This document shows, one piece after another, positions 55,658 to 63,600 of a DNA stretch of 64,000 nucleotides. The notes beneath the pieces are model-generated. The model was given only the letters and a program-made list of their open reading frames with translations. It was not told where the DNA came from and ran no database searches. A program made the translations under genes and the position numbers. Source of the DNA: Planosporangium mesophilum (GTDB taxonomy: Bacteria; Actinomycetota; Actinomycetes; Mycobacteriales; Micromonosporaceae); the NCBI RefSeq assembly GCF_016863255.1, contig NZ_BOON01000017.1, forward strand, positions 124,001 through 188,000, given 5' to 3'. Every line of letters begins with the position of its first letter. Position 1 is the stretch's first letter.

Positions 55658-56134
55658 GTGGCTGAGCGGTTGACACACGTGGACGACAGCGGCGCGGCGC
55701 GCATGGTCGACGTGTCGGGCAAGGACGTGACGGTGCGCCGGGCGGTCGCCGCCGGCACCGTGACCACCACCGCCGAGGTGATCGCGCTGCTGCGGCGGGA
55801 CGCGCTGCCCAAGGGCGACGCGCTCGGCGTCGCGCGGGTCGCCGGGATCATGGGCGCCAAGCGGACGCCGGACCTCATCCCGCTGTGCCACCCGATCGCC
55901 CTGCACGGCGTCCAGGTGGAGCTGACCCCGCGCGAGACGAGCATCGACATCGAGGTCGCGGTCAAGACCGCCGACCGAACCGGCGTCGAGATGGAGGCCC
56001 TGACCGCGGTGGCCGCGGCCGGGCTCGCCCTGATCGACATGGTCAAGGCCGTCGACCCCGCCGCCGGGCTGGACCGGGTACGGGTCCTGCGCAAGGAGGG
56101 CGGCAAGACCGGGCTGTGGGAGCGTCCGTCGTGA
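55658..56134 (+). CDS. moaC: Cyclic pyranopterin monophosphate synthase MoaC
   Basis: Second step of molybdenum-cofactor synthesis, forming cPMP with MoaA. It has 158 residues from GTG 55658 (AERLTHVDDSGAARMVDVSGKDVT); GTG 55652 is an alternative. An upstream in-frame extension has no relation to MoaC. Catalytic-site segments are GVARVAGIMGAKRTPDLIPLCHPIALHGV and VKTADRTGVEMEALTAVAAAGLALIDMVKA. It overlaps mogA by 4 bp (GTGA). Confidence 0.97.
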   Translation: MAERLTHVDDSGAARMVDVSGKDVTVRRAVAAGTVTTTAEVIALLRRDALPKGDALGVARVAGIMGAKRTPDLIPLCHPIALHGVQVELTPRETSIDIEVAVKTADRTGVEMEALTAVAAAGLALIDMVKAVDPAAGLDRVRVLRKEGGKTGLWERPS

Positions 56135-56598
56135 AGGCGCGGGTGGTGGTGGCGTCCAACCGGGCGTCCGCCGGGGTGTACGAGGACACCAGCGGGCCGC
56201 TGCTCGTCTCCGGCCTGCGTGACCTCGGCTGCGAGGTGGGTGAGCCGGTTGTCGTCCCGGACGGGCCGCCGGTCGAGGGCGCCCTGCGCACGGCCGTCGC
56301 CGATGGCATGGACGTGGTGGTCACCAGCGGGGGTACCGGCATCAGCCCCACCGACGCGACGCCGGACATGACCAAACGGGTCCTCGACTACGAGATCCCC
56401 GGCATCGCCGAGGCCATCCGGGCGTACAGCCGGGACAAGGTACCGACCGCGGTGCTGTCCCGAGGGGTGGCGGGCGTCGCGGGTCGCACCCTGATCGTCA
56501 ACCTGCCCGGCTCCAAGGGCGGCGCCAAGGACGGCCTGGCCGTGCTCGGACCCGTCCTGGCCCACGCGGTAGATCAGCTTCGCGGCGGCGACCACTAG
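56131..56598 (+). CDS. mogA: Molybdopterin adenylyltransferase-type protein (MogA/MoaB)
   Basis: 155-residue protein that adenylylates molybdopterin before metal insertion. The start is GTG 56131 overlapping moaC (GTGA). The fold signature is VVVTSGGTGISPTDATPDMTKRVLDYEIPGIAEAIR, and RTLIVNLPGSKGGAKDGLAVLGPVL carries the conserved PGSP-like region as PGSK. Coupled translation with moaC and an 18-bp gap to moeA place it in the same operon. Confidence 0.95.
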   Translation: MKARVVVASNRASAGVYEDTSGPLLVSGLRDLGCEVGEPVVVPDGPPVEGALRTAVADGMDVVVTSGGTGISPTDATPDMTKRVLDYEIPGIAEAIRAYSRDKVPTAVLSRGVAGVAGRTLIVNLPGSKGGAKDGLAVLGPVLAHAVDQLRGGDH

Positions 56599-56616
56599 AC
56601 CGTTAGGCTCGTACCC

Positions 56617-57807
56617 GTGACGCCGGTGCCCTGGGACGAAGCACGAGCGGCCGCCTACCGGGCCGGAGCCGACGCCGCGCGCGCGGCCGTCGAGACGCCA
56701 CTGGCCGAGGCCGACGGCCTCACGCTGGCCGCGCCCCTGGTGACCCTCACCGATCTGCCCGCCTTTCCCACGTCGAGTGTTGACGGGTGGGCGGTACGCG
56801 GGCCGGCGCCCTGGCGGGTGGTGGGGCGGGTGCTCGCCGGCGACCAGGCGGCGCCGCTGGCCGACGACGGTACGTGTGTCGAGATCGCCACCGGCGCGAT
56901 GGTGCCGGGCGGCACCGAACACGTGCTGCGCGTCGAGGAGTCCACCCTGGACGGTGAGCTGGTCACCGGCGAGCCGCGACCGAACCCGGAATGGCGCGTA
57001 CCCGGAGACGAGGCATCCCGGGGCGAGGAGCTGCTGCCCGCCGGCACCCCGGTCACCCCGGGGGTGATCGGCCTCGCCGCGTCCTGCGGTTACGACGCCG
57101 TACCGGCACGGCCGGCGCCGCGGGCCGCCCTGATCGTCTTCGGCGACGAGCTGCTGACCTCCGGGCCGCCCGGTGCCGGTCGGGTGCGCGACTCCCTCGG
57201 CCCGCAGCTCCCGGGCTGGCTGCGCCGGCTGGGCGCCACTGTGGACACGATGGTCGGGCCGGTCAAGGACACGCTCGACGCGCACGTGGAGGCGATCCGC
57301 ACGGCGTTCGAGAGCGGCGCGGACCTGGTGTGCACCACCGGCGGGACGATGCACGGGCCGGTCGACCACCTGCACCCGGCCCTCGCCGAGCTGGGTGCGT
57401 CCTATGTGGTCAACACCGTCGCGGTACGCCCGGGCTTTCCGATGCTGCTGGCGGCGCTGCCGGGCGGCAAGTTCCTCGCCGGGCTCCCCGGCAACCCGCA
57501 GTCCGCGGTCGTCGCGCTGATGTCGCTGGTCGCCCCGCTGCTGGCCGGGCTGCAGGGCCGGGCGTCGGCAGCGACGCGAACGGTCACGCTCGGCGCACCG
57601 ATTCCCGGCCGGGGCTCGTACACCCACCTGGCTCTGGTACGGCTGGAAGACGGCCTCGCGTACCCGGTCGGCCACGTCGCCTCGTCGATGCTCCGTGGGC
57701 TCTCCCGGTCGGCCGGCTTCGCGGTGGTCGCACCCGGTACGAACGGTGACAAGGGCGCTACGCTTCCGCTCGTACCGTTGCCCATGATGGACGGAGAACG
57801 GCCGTGA
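56617..57807 (+). CDS. moeA: Molybdopterin molybdenumtransferase MoeA
   Basis: Inserts molybdate into adenylylated molybdopterin. 396 residues, starting at GTG 56617. Domain landmarks are TSSVDGWAVRG, GTCVEIATGAMVPGGTEHVLRVEE, the MogA-like domain with VFGDELLTSG and ADLVCTTGGTMHGPVDHLHPALAELG, and LPGGKFLAGLPGNPQSAVVALMSLVAPLL. It overlaps moaE by 4 bp (GTGA). MoeA domain III lacks some of the canonical Mo-binding DSN sequence: the usual D-S/N-N appears here as VRDSLGPQL. Confidence 0.95.
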   Translation: MTPVPWDEARAAAYRAGADAARAAVETPLAEADGLTLAAPLVTLTDLPAFPTSSVDGWAVRGPAPWRVVGRVLAGDQAAPLADDGTCVEIATGAMVPGGTEHVLRVEESTLDGELVTGEPRPNPEWRVPGDEASRGEELLPAGTPVTPGVIGLAASCGYDAVPARPAPRAALIVFGDELLTSGPPGAGRVRDSLGPQLPGWLRRLGATVDTMVGPVKDTLDAHVEAIRTAFESGADLVCTTGGTMHGPVDHLHPALAELGASYVVNTVAVRPGFPMLLAALPGGKFLAGLPGNPQSAVVALMSLVAPLLAGLQGRASAATRTVTLGAPIPGRGSYTHLALVRLEDGLAYPVGHVASSMLRGLSRSAGFAVVAPGTNGDKGATLPLVPLPMMDGERP

Positions 57808-58238
57808 CCATCGCGGAGGGAGCGACCACGGCGGTGGCGGTGACCACCGAACCGCTCGACGTCGCCGCGCACGAGCGCCTCGTCGCGCGCGCCGCGGCCG
57901 GGGCGGTGGTGTCGTTCGCCGGGATCGTGCGCGACCACGACGACGGGCGCGGAGTCCTGGAGCTCGAGTACGAGGGGCACCCGAGCGCCGGCCGCATCCT
58001 CGCCGAGGTGGCCGCCGAGATCGCCGCCGACCCGGCGGTGTACGCGGTCGCGGTGTCGCACCGGATCGGCCGGTTGGAGATCGGCGACGTGGCCCTGGCC
58101 GCGGCGGTGTCGACGGCGCACCGCGCCGAGGCGTTCGCCGCCTGCGCCCGGCTGGTCGACGAGGTGAAGGCGCGGCTACCGATCTGGAAGCGTCAGGGTT
58201 TCGCCGACGGCACCGAAGAGTGGGTCAACTGCCCCTGA
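57804..58238 (+). CDS. moaE: Molybdopterin synthase catalytic subunit MoaE
   Basis: Transfers sulfur from MoaD-thiocarboxylate to cPMP, making molybdopterin. 144 residues, GTG 57804. VVSFAGIVRDHDDGRGVLELEYEGHPSAGRILAEVAAEIA and VSHRIGRLEIGDVALAAAVSTAHRAEAFAACARLVDEVKARLPIWKRQGFADGTEEWVNC are diagnostic, with the catalytic Lys in PIWKRQ. It closes the operon before a strong hairpin. MoaD and MoaA are not in the window. Confidence 0.97.
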   Translation: MTIAEGATTAVAVTTEPLDVAAHERLVARAAAGAVVSFAGIVRDHDDGRGVLELEYEGHPSAGRILAEVAAEIAADPAVYAVAVSHRIGRLEIGDVALAAAVSTAHRAEAFAACARLVDEVKARLPIWKRQGFADGTEEWVNCP

Positions 58239-58258
58239 TCGAAGAGGGTCGAACGGCA

Positions 58259-58292
58259 CGTGCCCCGCGAGCGTCGTCGCTCGCGGGGCACG
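58259..58292. terminator. Bidirectional hairpin after moaE
   Basis: A 15-bp perfect stem GTGCCCCGCGAGCG(T) with loop around TCGT (58260-58291), between the moaE stop and the convergent GT87-like gene stop at 58309. It has no clear U-tract. Confidence 0.7.
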
Positions 58293-58308
58293 GAGTCGGG
58301 CTACGGCG

Positions 58309-59748
58309 TCAGGCGGACGAGCGGACCAGGCCCCGGCGGGCGGTCGCCGGGCGGGGGTCGAAGACCGGCTCGGCCCCCTGCCGCCAGGGCAGCAGCACGA
58401 CCAGCATGATCGCGGCCAGCGCCAGGGAGTTCTCCATCAGCGCGCCGTACCGGCCGTCGGCGTAGTGCGACATCTGGGACAGCCGGTGCTCGTACCGCCA
58501 CATCGGTGAGATGACGATCAGCAGGTAGACACCGACCGCCGCGGTGGCGTGGCGCAGCCCCGCCAGTACCGGGAAGCGCCCGATGTTGAAGCCGCGCACC
58601 GCCCGCCGGCGCCGCAGCGCCACGTCGACCAGGATCACCAGCGCCGGTACCAGGAACACGAAGTGGTGGGTCCACGAGATCGGGCAGATCGCGTTCGCGG
58701 TCAGGCCGATGATCGTGAACGCGGCCATCTCGTCGCCCTCGACGTGGGCGGCCTTGGCCCGCGACAGCCCGACGGCGAGCAGCAGGACGGCGAACGCCAG
58801 CCACATCAGGGTGGGCGTGGTGGGCGAGTCGTAGGCCCGGGCGAGCAGGCCGGCCAGGGACTGGTTGGGGGTGGCGTCGACGACGCCGACCCGGTTGGTG
58901 TCCCAGACGACGCTGCTGAAGTAGGTGACCGACTCGCCACCGGCGAACAGGTACCCGACGGCGGTCGCGCCGATCGCGGCGCCGATCGCGGTGAAGGCGA
59001 CCCGCCACTGGCGGGTGACCATGAAGTACACGATGAACAGGCCCGGGGTCAGCTTGACCGAGGTGGCCAGCCCGACGCCGGCGCCGGCGAACGCGCCGGT
59101 CACCCAGGCGTGCCGCAGCCAGCCCAGCAGGGTCTGTTCCGGGCGCGGACCGCCGGCCGGTGCGGGGTCGAGGCCCGTCGCCGGTCCGCGGGTGAGGGTC
59201 GCCCGGCCGCGCCAGCGCAGGGCCACCAGGTCCGCGACGATGAGGCCGGCCAGGATGAGGTTGATCTGGCCGAAGCCGAGGGTCTCGCGGACCGGTTCGG
59301 TCGCGCCCGCCAGCGACACGGCGACCCCGACGGCGAACCAGCGCGGGACGCCGTACCGGTCGGCGATCGGACCGACGACGGTGAACAGGATCAACGCCAG
59401 TGCGGCGAGGTTGAGCAGCACGTTGACCCAGCCCGCGGCCTGCGTACCCAGCATCGCCATCGGCAGCATGGCCAGCGCGGCGAACGGGGGGTACGTGAAG
59501 CCGAGCGTTGTCTGGGGTGCAACGAACTGGTACAGGTCGCCGCCCTCGGCCCACCACACCACCGCGCCGTGATAGATCCGCAGGTCGAAGAAGTCGTACT
59601 GGCGACCGTACGTCCGGACGGCCCACACCGCGACGAGCGCGGTGGCGGCGACGACGCCGAGCCGTACGAACGTGGTCGTCCAGACCTGCCGTGCAACGCG
59701 GTGAACTGTGGTGAGCAGGGACGGCGGTCGCTCGACCGTCGCCGGCAT
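58309..59748 (-). CDS. GT87-family alpha-mannosyltransferase-like membrane protein
   Basis: 479 residues with about 11 helices, ATG 59748 behind GGGGGTGGCAG. GTG 59829 would add 27 residues. The first loop has YDFFDLRIYHGAVVWWAEGGDLYQFVAPQTTLGFTYPPFAALAM, the GT87/PimE hallmark in which the Asp of FDLRIYH is the likely catalytic base. SVKLTPGLFIVYFMVTRQWR and TANAICPISWTHHFVFLVPALVIL are further family motifs (SVKLTP; SWxHH). It probably transfers mannose from polyprenyl-phosphate-mannose to an envelope lipid or glycan. It converges on moaE. Confidence 0.9.
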   Translation of the reverse strand: MPATVERPPSLLTTVHRVARQVWTTTFVRLGVVAATALVAVWAVRTYGRQYDFFDLRIYHGAVVWWAEGGDLYQFVAPQTTLGFTYPPFAALAMLPMAMLGTQAAGWVNVLLNLAALALILFTVVGPIADRYGVPRWFAVGVAVSLAGATEPVRETLGFGQINLILAGLIVADLVALRWRGRATLTRGPATGLDPAPAGGPRPEQTLLGWLRHAWVTGAFAGAGVGLATSVKLTPGLFIVYFMVTRQWRVAFTAIGAAIGATAVGYLFAGGESVTYFSSVVWDTNRVGVVDATPNQSLAGLLARAYDSPTTPTLMWLAFAVLLLAVGLSRAKAAHVEGDEMAAFTIIGLTANAICPISWTHHFVFLVPALVILVDVALRRRRAVRGFNIGRFPVLAGLRHATAAVGVYLLIVISPMWRYEHRLSQMSHYADGRYGALMENSLALAAIMLVVLLPWRQGAEPVFDPRPATARRGLVRSSA

Positions 59749-60012
59749 TCGGCTGCCACCCCCGTACTGCTGTCGGTTATCTCGCCCATCTCGCCTTGTT
59801 CCGACAAGCAGCGTAGAACGGCCGGTCACGCACCACCTCCAGCGTTATCCGACCGTGTCCCATCGCACACGAGCCGGTGATCTGTACGCGCGTGTTAACT
59901 CATCGCTGTTTGCGGGGTTATCACCGCTGGAGGAGCGAATAGTCAGCGCGAGACCTTGTTGTTATGGTCTCGCGCTGATCGATGTGATCGTGCCCTTGGT
60001 CGGAGGCGGCCG

Positions 60013-60648
60013 TCAGCGGGTCAGCACACCTGCGACCGGTGTGGACTTCACCGCGAACTTGGCCTCCCTGGTCGCCGTACGCGCGGCGCGGCGCGCGTCG
60101 TCAGCGGCCCGCTTGGCCTCCTTCGCCGTGAGGTGTGCCGCCCGTTTCGTCTCTTTGGCGGTGGTGTGGGCGGCGCGCTTGACCGTGTCCTGGGCGTGCT
60201 CCGCGAGGTGACCCGTGCGCCAGGCCACGCCCGGCTTTCCTTCGGTGTCGACGGCGGCGAGCAGCAGGCCGCCGAGCAGGCCCAGGTTCTTGAGAAGCTC
60301 GGGGCGGTCGAGGATGGGGCGTCCGGTGGTGTCCCCGGGCTCGGGGGACCAGACGTCGCGGCCGGCCAGTGTGGACGGAACGAGCGTACCGGCGAGCGCC
60401 AGGGCGGCGGGGCCGACCGCCGTGTTGGTGCCGAGCAGGACACCGCCCACCATCTGCACCACGCCGGTGGCGCGCGCCAGCGAGCGCGGGTCGGTGGGCA
60501 GGCCGACCGAGTTGAGGGTCGGCCCCCACCGGTCGGTCACCGCCTGCGCGCCGTCGAGGTACCGGTCGGGATTCTTGTAGGCGTCCAGCCCTCCGCGGAC
60601 GAAAACTGCCGCGAGGAGAGCGCGAGCCACGGTACGAACTGGTTTCAT
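60013..60648 (-). CDS. DoxX-family membrane protein with helical repeat tail
   Basis: 211 residues. The first 125 form a small four-helix membrane domain of the DoxX type (VRTVARALLAAVFVRGGLDAYKNPDRYLDGAQAVTD; ATGVVQMVGGVLLGTNTAVGPAALALAGTLVPSTLAG). The tail has four 11-residue units (KRAAHTTAKET, KRAAHLTAKEA, KRAADDARRAA, RTATREAKFAV) forming a strongly amphipathic, Ala/Lys/Arg-rich helix. Start ATG 60648. DoxX relatives in mycobacteria associate with superoxide and thiosulfate-handling enzymes; the role here is unknown. Confidence 0.86.
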   Translation of the reverse strand: MKPVRTVARALLAAVFVRGGLDAYKNPDRYLDGAQAVTDRWGPTLNSVGLPTDPRSLARATGVVQMVGGVLLGTNTAVGPAALALAGTLVPSTLAGRDVWSPEPGDTTGRPILDRPELLKNLGLLGGLLLAAVDTEGKPGVAWRTGHLAEHAQDTVKRAAHTTAKETKRAAHLTAKEAKRAADDARRAARTATREAKFAVKSTPVAGVLTR

Positions 60649-60724
60649 GCGGCTCCCTTACCCGTCATCGACCGGCTTTACCCTCGACCGGCCTGAATCC
60701 TTGCCGCCGCGTCTACCGTGGACC

Positions 60725-61933
60725 TCAGGCATCCACCGCGGGCTGGGAGCGGAGGTACCGGCCGAAATGCGGCACCGTGAACGCGACGGCGCCCCGCTCG
60801 CCGGAGTAGATGAGGCCCTTCTTGATGAGCGCGTCGCGAGCCGGTGAAAGGCTCGCCGGCTTGCGCCCCAGCGCCTTGGCGATCTCGGCGGTCGCCACCG
60901 CCGTGTCCATGTCGTCGGCCTCGGCCAGGGCCGCCATGGTGCGCATGTACTCGCGCTCGGCCGGCGTGGCCCGCTCGTACCGGGAGCCGAAGAAGCCGAC
61001 CGCCAGTTCGGCCTCCGCGTCCGGGGCGGCGACCCGCACGTCGCCGGGGGTGATCGGGTTACGGGGTGCGTGGTCCCAGGTCGCCTTGCCGTAGGCCTGC
61101 ACGAAGTACGGATACCCGCCGGAGGTCTCGTAGAGGGCATCGAGCGCCTTCGGCTCGTACTCGACCCCCTCGCGCGCGGCCGGCGCGCTCAGCGCCCGGT
61201 CGGCGGCGAGCCGGTCGAGCCGGTCGATCCGCTGGTACCTGAACAGCCGCTCGGAGTACGACTTGGAGGCCGACAGCACCGCAGGCAGGTGCGGGAGGCC
61301 GGCGCCGACCACGACCAGCGGCGCCCCGGTCTGCGACAGTTCGTGGCACGCGGCGCACAGCGCCGAGACGTCGCCGGCCGGTACGTCCTGCATCTCGTCG
61401 ATGAACAGCGCGATCCCGGTACCGACGTCGGTGGCGATGCCCGCCGCGTCGGTGAGCAGTTCGACCAGGTCGATCTCGATGTCACCGGAGTCCGCGCGGC
61501 CCCGGGCGGCCGGCACATCGATGCCGGGGTTCCACCGGTCGCGCAGCTTGGCGTTGTCCGGGACCGACCTCGCGCCGAACGCTCTCAGGACGCCGAGGAA
61601 CTCGTCGATGCGGTCCGGCGCGCGGTGGCGTGGCGCCAGCTCGCGGATCGCCATGTGCAGCGCGGCCGTGACCGGCCGGCGCAGCGACTGGTCGGGGCGC
61701 GCCTCGATCTTGCCGGTGCCCCAGAGTCGCCCGATCGCCTGCGACCGCAGCGTGTTGAGCAGGACGGTCTTGCCGACACCGCGCAGGCCGGTGAGGACGA
61801 GCGAGCGCTCCGGACGGCCCCGGGCGATCCGTTCGAGGACCACCTCGAACATCTCCAACTCGCGGTCGCGTCCGGCGAGCTCCGGTGGGCGCTGGCCGGC
61901 TCCGGGCGCGTACGGGTTGCGAACCGGATCCAC
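60725..61933 (-). CDS. AAA ATPase of the Orc1/Cdc6-like STAND-type family
   Basis: 402 residues from GTG 61933. NPYAPGAGQRPPELAGRDRELEMFEVVLERIARGRPERSLVLTGLRGVGKTVLLNTLRSQA shows the usual AAA_16-type entry, with Walker A GLRGVGKT. Walker B is ALFIDEMQDVP. LVVVGAGLPHLPAVLS (sensor I) and YSERLFRYQRIDRLD follow, then a winged helix (TAVATAEIAKALGRKPASLSPARDALIKKGLIYSGERGAVAF). This matches the actinobacterial family of about 400-residue ATPases annotated as Orc1-like or P-loop ATPases with C-terminal wHTH. The role is unknown. No Shine-Dalgarno is visible upstream, so a leaderless mRNA is possible. Confidence 0.9.
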   Translation of the reverse strand: MDPVRNPYAPGAGQRPPELAGRDRELEMFEVVLERIARGRPERSLVLTGLRGVGKTVLLNTLRSQAIGRLWGTGKIEARPDQSLRRPVTAALHMAIRELAPRHRAPDRIDEFLGVLRAFGARSVPDNAKLRDRWNPGIDVPAARGRADSGDIEIDLVELLTDAAGIATDVGTGIALFIDEMQDVPAGDVSALCAACHELSQTGAPLVVVGAGLPHLPAVLSASKSYSERLFRYQRIDRLDRLAADRALSAPAAREGVEYEPKALDALYETSGGYPYFVQAYGKATWDHAPRNPITPGDVRVAAPDAEAELAVGFFGSRYERATPAEREYMRTMAALAEADDMDTAVATAEIAKALGRKPASLSPARDALIKKGLIYSGERGAVAFTVPHFGRYLRSQPAVDA

Positions 61934-61952
61934 GATCGCACGGTATCGGCAC

Positions 61953-62034
61953 GTCTAGTGCGTCCGCTAGACATTGGTAGAAGTAACTCGAGCCCCTTCT
62001 CGTGCTTTCTAGGAAATTGACTAGATAGCTCTAG
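61953..62034 (-). promoter_or_regulatory. CTAG-rich control region upstream of the ATPase
   Basis: Five CTAG tetramers in 80 bp, at 61955, 61967, 62009, 62021 and 62031 (gaps 12, 42, 12 and 10). Two form inverted repeats: GTCTAG-N8-CTAGAC (61953-61972) and CTAGATAGCTCTAG (62021-62034). The region is also AT-rich for this genome. A repressor or activator binding CTAG-centred sites is an inference. Confidence 0.6.
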
Positions 62035-62040
62035 AAGGTG

Positions 62041-63162
62041 CTACTTCCGTTGCTTGAGGCAGAGCACGAAGTCCTTGGAGTCGGCGGGGCTGTCGAAGAA
62101 GTAGTTGTGCGTGTATCCCGGTACGCCGTCGCACCTGGCCTTGTCGATCGTCCCGGAGAAGCGCTTGACCACCTCGAACGTGTCCTTGGCGCAGGTGACC
62201 ACGCGCATCCGAGGTACCTCGTTGCTGCCGTCGTTGACCAGGCATTCACCGAGCTTCACGTCGCCGGCGTCGCCGCTCACGGCCTCGCCGTCGCCGACCA
62301 CCGCGTCCGGTGGTGGTACCGGCGTCGGCGAGTCGGCGGTGGGTGCCGGCCCCGCGTCCGTCGCGCCGGAGGCGGCGCGCCCGTCGGTGCCCTTCTGCCG
62401 CATCAGGTAGAGGCCGACGCCACCGGCGCCGAGCAGGAGTACGGCCAGCACCGCGACCACGGTGACCAGAGACCGCGACCGGCGGCGGCCCGGCTTCCCC
62501 GCCGGCTTCGCCACCGGTTTCACCGGCAGACTTGCCGGCAGCGCGGCCGGTGCGTGCGTCGTCGGCGGTGCCTGGGTCTGCGTGGCCGCCGGGTAGGGCT
62601 CATTCGGCGTCGTCGGATAGGCCTGCGGGCCGGCCGGGTACGTCGGCGCTCCAGCCGGGTACGTCGGCGCTCCAGCCGACGGGTAGGTCTGCGTGCCGGC
62701 CGGGTCCCAGGTCGTCTCCGGGGAACGGGAGTGCGGCTCCCAGGCGGGTGGCTCCCACGCCTGCGGCTCCCTCCGGGGCTGCTGCTGGTACGGGTCGTAC
62801 GAGGGCGGTTGGCCGTAGCCCGGCGACTGCTCGTGCCTCGGCTGCCCGTGGAACGCCGTGTGCCGCAGATACTCGGGCTGCTGCGGGTAGTCGGCCTGCC
62901 CGTACCGCGACGCCGACGGCGGGTACGCGGTCGGGGTCACGTACGGGGAGTCCTGCTCGTACGAGCCGCCGCCCGGCGCGGTCGGCCCCGACGTCGTGCC
63001 CCAGGCCTCGCCCGGCCCCCAGGGCTGGCCGTACGACGGGGCCTGCTGCCCGTACGACTCGCCGTTCTGCTCCTGGTACGGATCCCCCGGCTCCTGGCCG
63101 TACCGCGGATCCCATGGTTGGCCTGCGGGGTGGCGTCCGCCCGGCGGTCCGGACATCGACAT
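62041..63162 (-). CDS. Membrane protein with Pro/Tyr/Gln-rich tail and LppU-like external domain
   Basis: 373 residues from ATG 63162, behind GGGAGGAGCCCCC. The first about 210 residues are disordered and cytoplasmic, with Tyr/Pro/Gln/Gly repeats (YGQPPSYDPYQQQPRREP; GAPTYPAGAPTYPAGPQAYP). One membrane helix follows (SLVTVVAVLAVLLLGAGGVGLYLM) and then a short linker. The external domain of about 80 residues (VKLGECLVNDGSNEVPRMRVVTCAKDTFEVVKRFSGTIDKARCDGVPGYTHNYFFDSPADSKDFVLCLKQRK) has four cysteines and resembles the LppU/SCO3897-type domain of actinobacterial envelope proteins. The function is unknown. Confidence 0.82.
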   Translation of the reverse strand: MSMSGPPGGRHPAGQPWDPRYGQEPGDPYQEQNGESYGQQAPSYGQPWGPGEAWGTTSGPTAPGGGSYEQDSPYVTPTAYPPSASRYGQADYPQQPEYLRHTAFHGQPRHEQSPGYGQPPSYDPYQQQPRREPQAWEPPAWEPHSRSPETTWDPAGTQTYPSAGAPTYPAGAPTYPAGPQAYPTTPNEPYPAATQTQAPPTTHAPAALPASLPVKPVAKPAGKPGRRRSRSLVTVVAVLAVLLLGAGGVGLYLMRQKGTDGRAASGATDAGPAPTADSPTPVPPPDAVVGDGEAVSGDAGDVKLGECLVNDGSNEVPRMRVVTCAKDTFEVVKRFSGTIDKARCDGVPGYTHNYFFDSPADSKDFVLCLKQRK

Positions 63163-63600
63163 GGGGGCTCCTCCCGGTCGTGGCGGCGTCGGCACCCGCT
63201 CCGACCACATGGGCACGGCTGTTACCGGCCACCGTAGCGTGATCGCCTGATCGGCTCATCTCAGGAAAAACCGCGGCGCGCCCATGACCGGAACGTTACG
63301 TATGACCGGCAGGTTACGTCGGGAGAAGCGCCGTCGGGGGGCGCCGCACCCTCCGCAACCCGACCGGGCGACCCCGGGTCACCGGTCTGGGTGGCGCTGC
63401 TCGTCGTGGTCGGCGTGGCGGTGGTTTCCACGGCGCGCCGCCGGAAGCGGTTGTCCACAGTGTCATCCACCGAACCGTCCACCGAGCCGATCACGCATAA
63501 CTGCAGCTCAAAGCCGTCCTGACGGCCGTTTTCCACAGGCTGTACGGACCTTTTCCACAAGAGCCCACAGACCGCGCGGAGGGTGCGCTACGGTGCCCCG
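63163..63600. other. Divergent spacer with DnaA-box-like cluster
   Basis: 438 bp without a gene. TTGTCCACA (63451-63459) is a perfect DnaA box. TTTTCCACA occurs at 63529-63537 and 63551-63559, and weaker TCATCCACC and CCGTCCACC lie between. It is about 53 kb from oriC. Start-proximal parts carry the promoters of the LppU-like gene and of the prepilin peptidase. Confidence 0.6.

Noticed and set aside
54538-57675. A 1045-codon minus-strand ORF across moaC-moeA
   Set aside because: It crosses a spacer and four operon genes on the other strand. The translation is low-complexity Arg/Gly/Asp, typical of antisense GC-rich frames.
58301-59626. Second minus-strand frame inside the GT87-like gene
   Set aside because: It overlaps the whole gene in another frame and is Arg/Gly-rich. 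The other frame carries FDLRIYH and SWTHH motifs.
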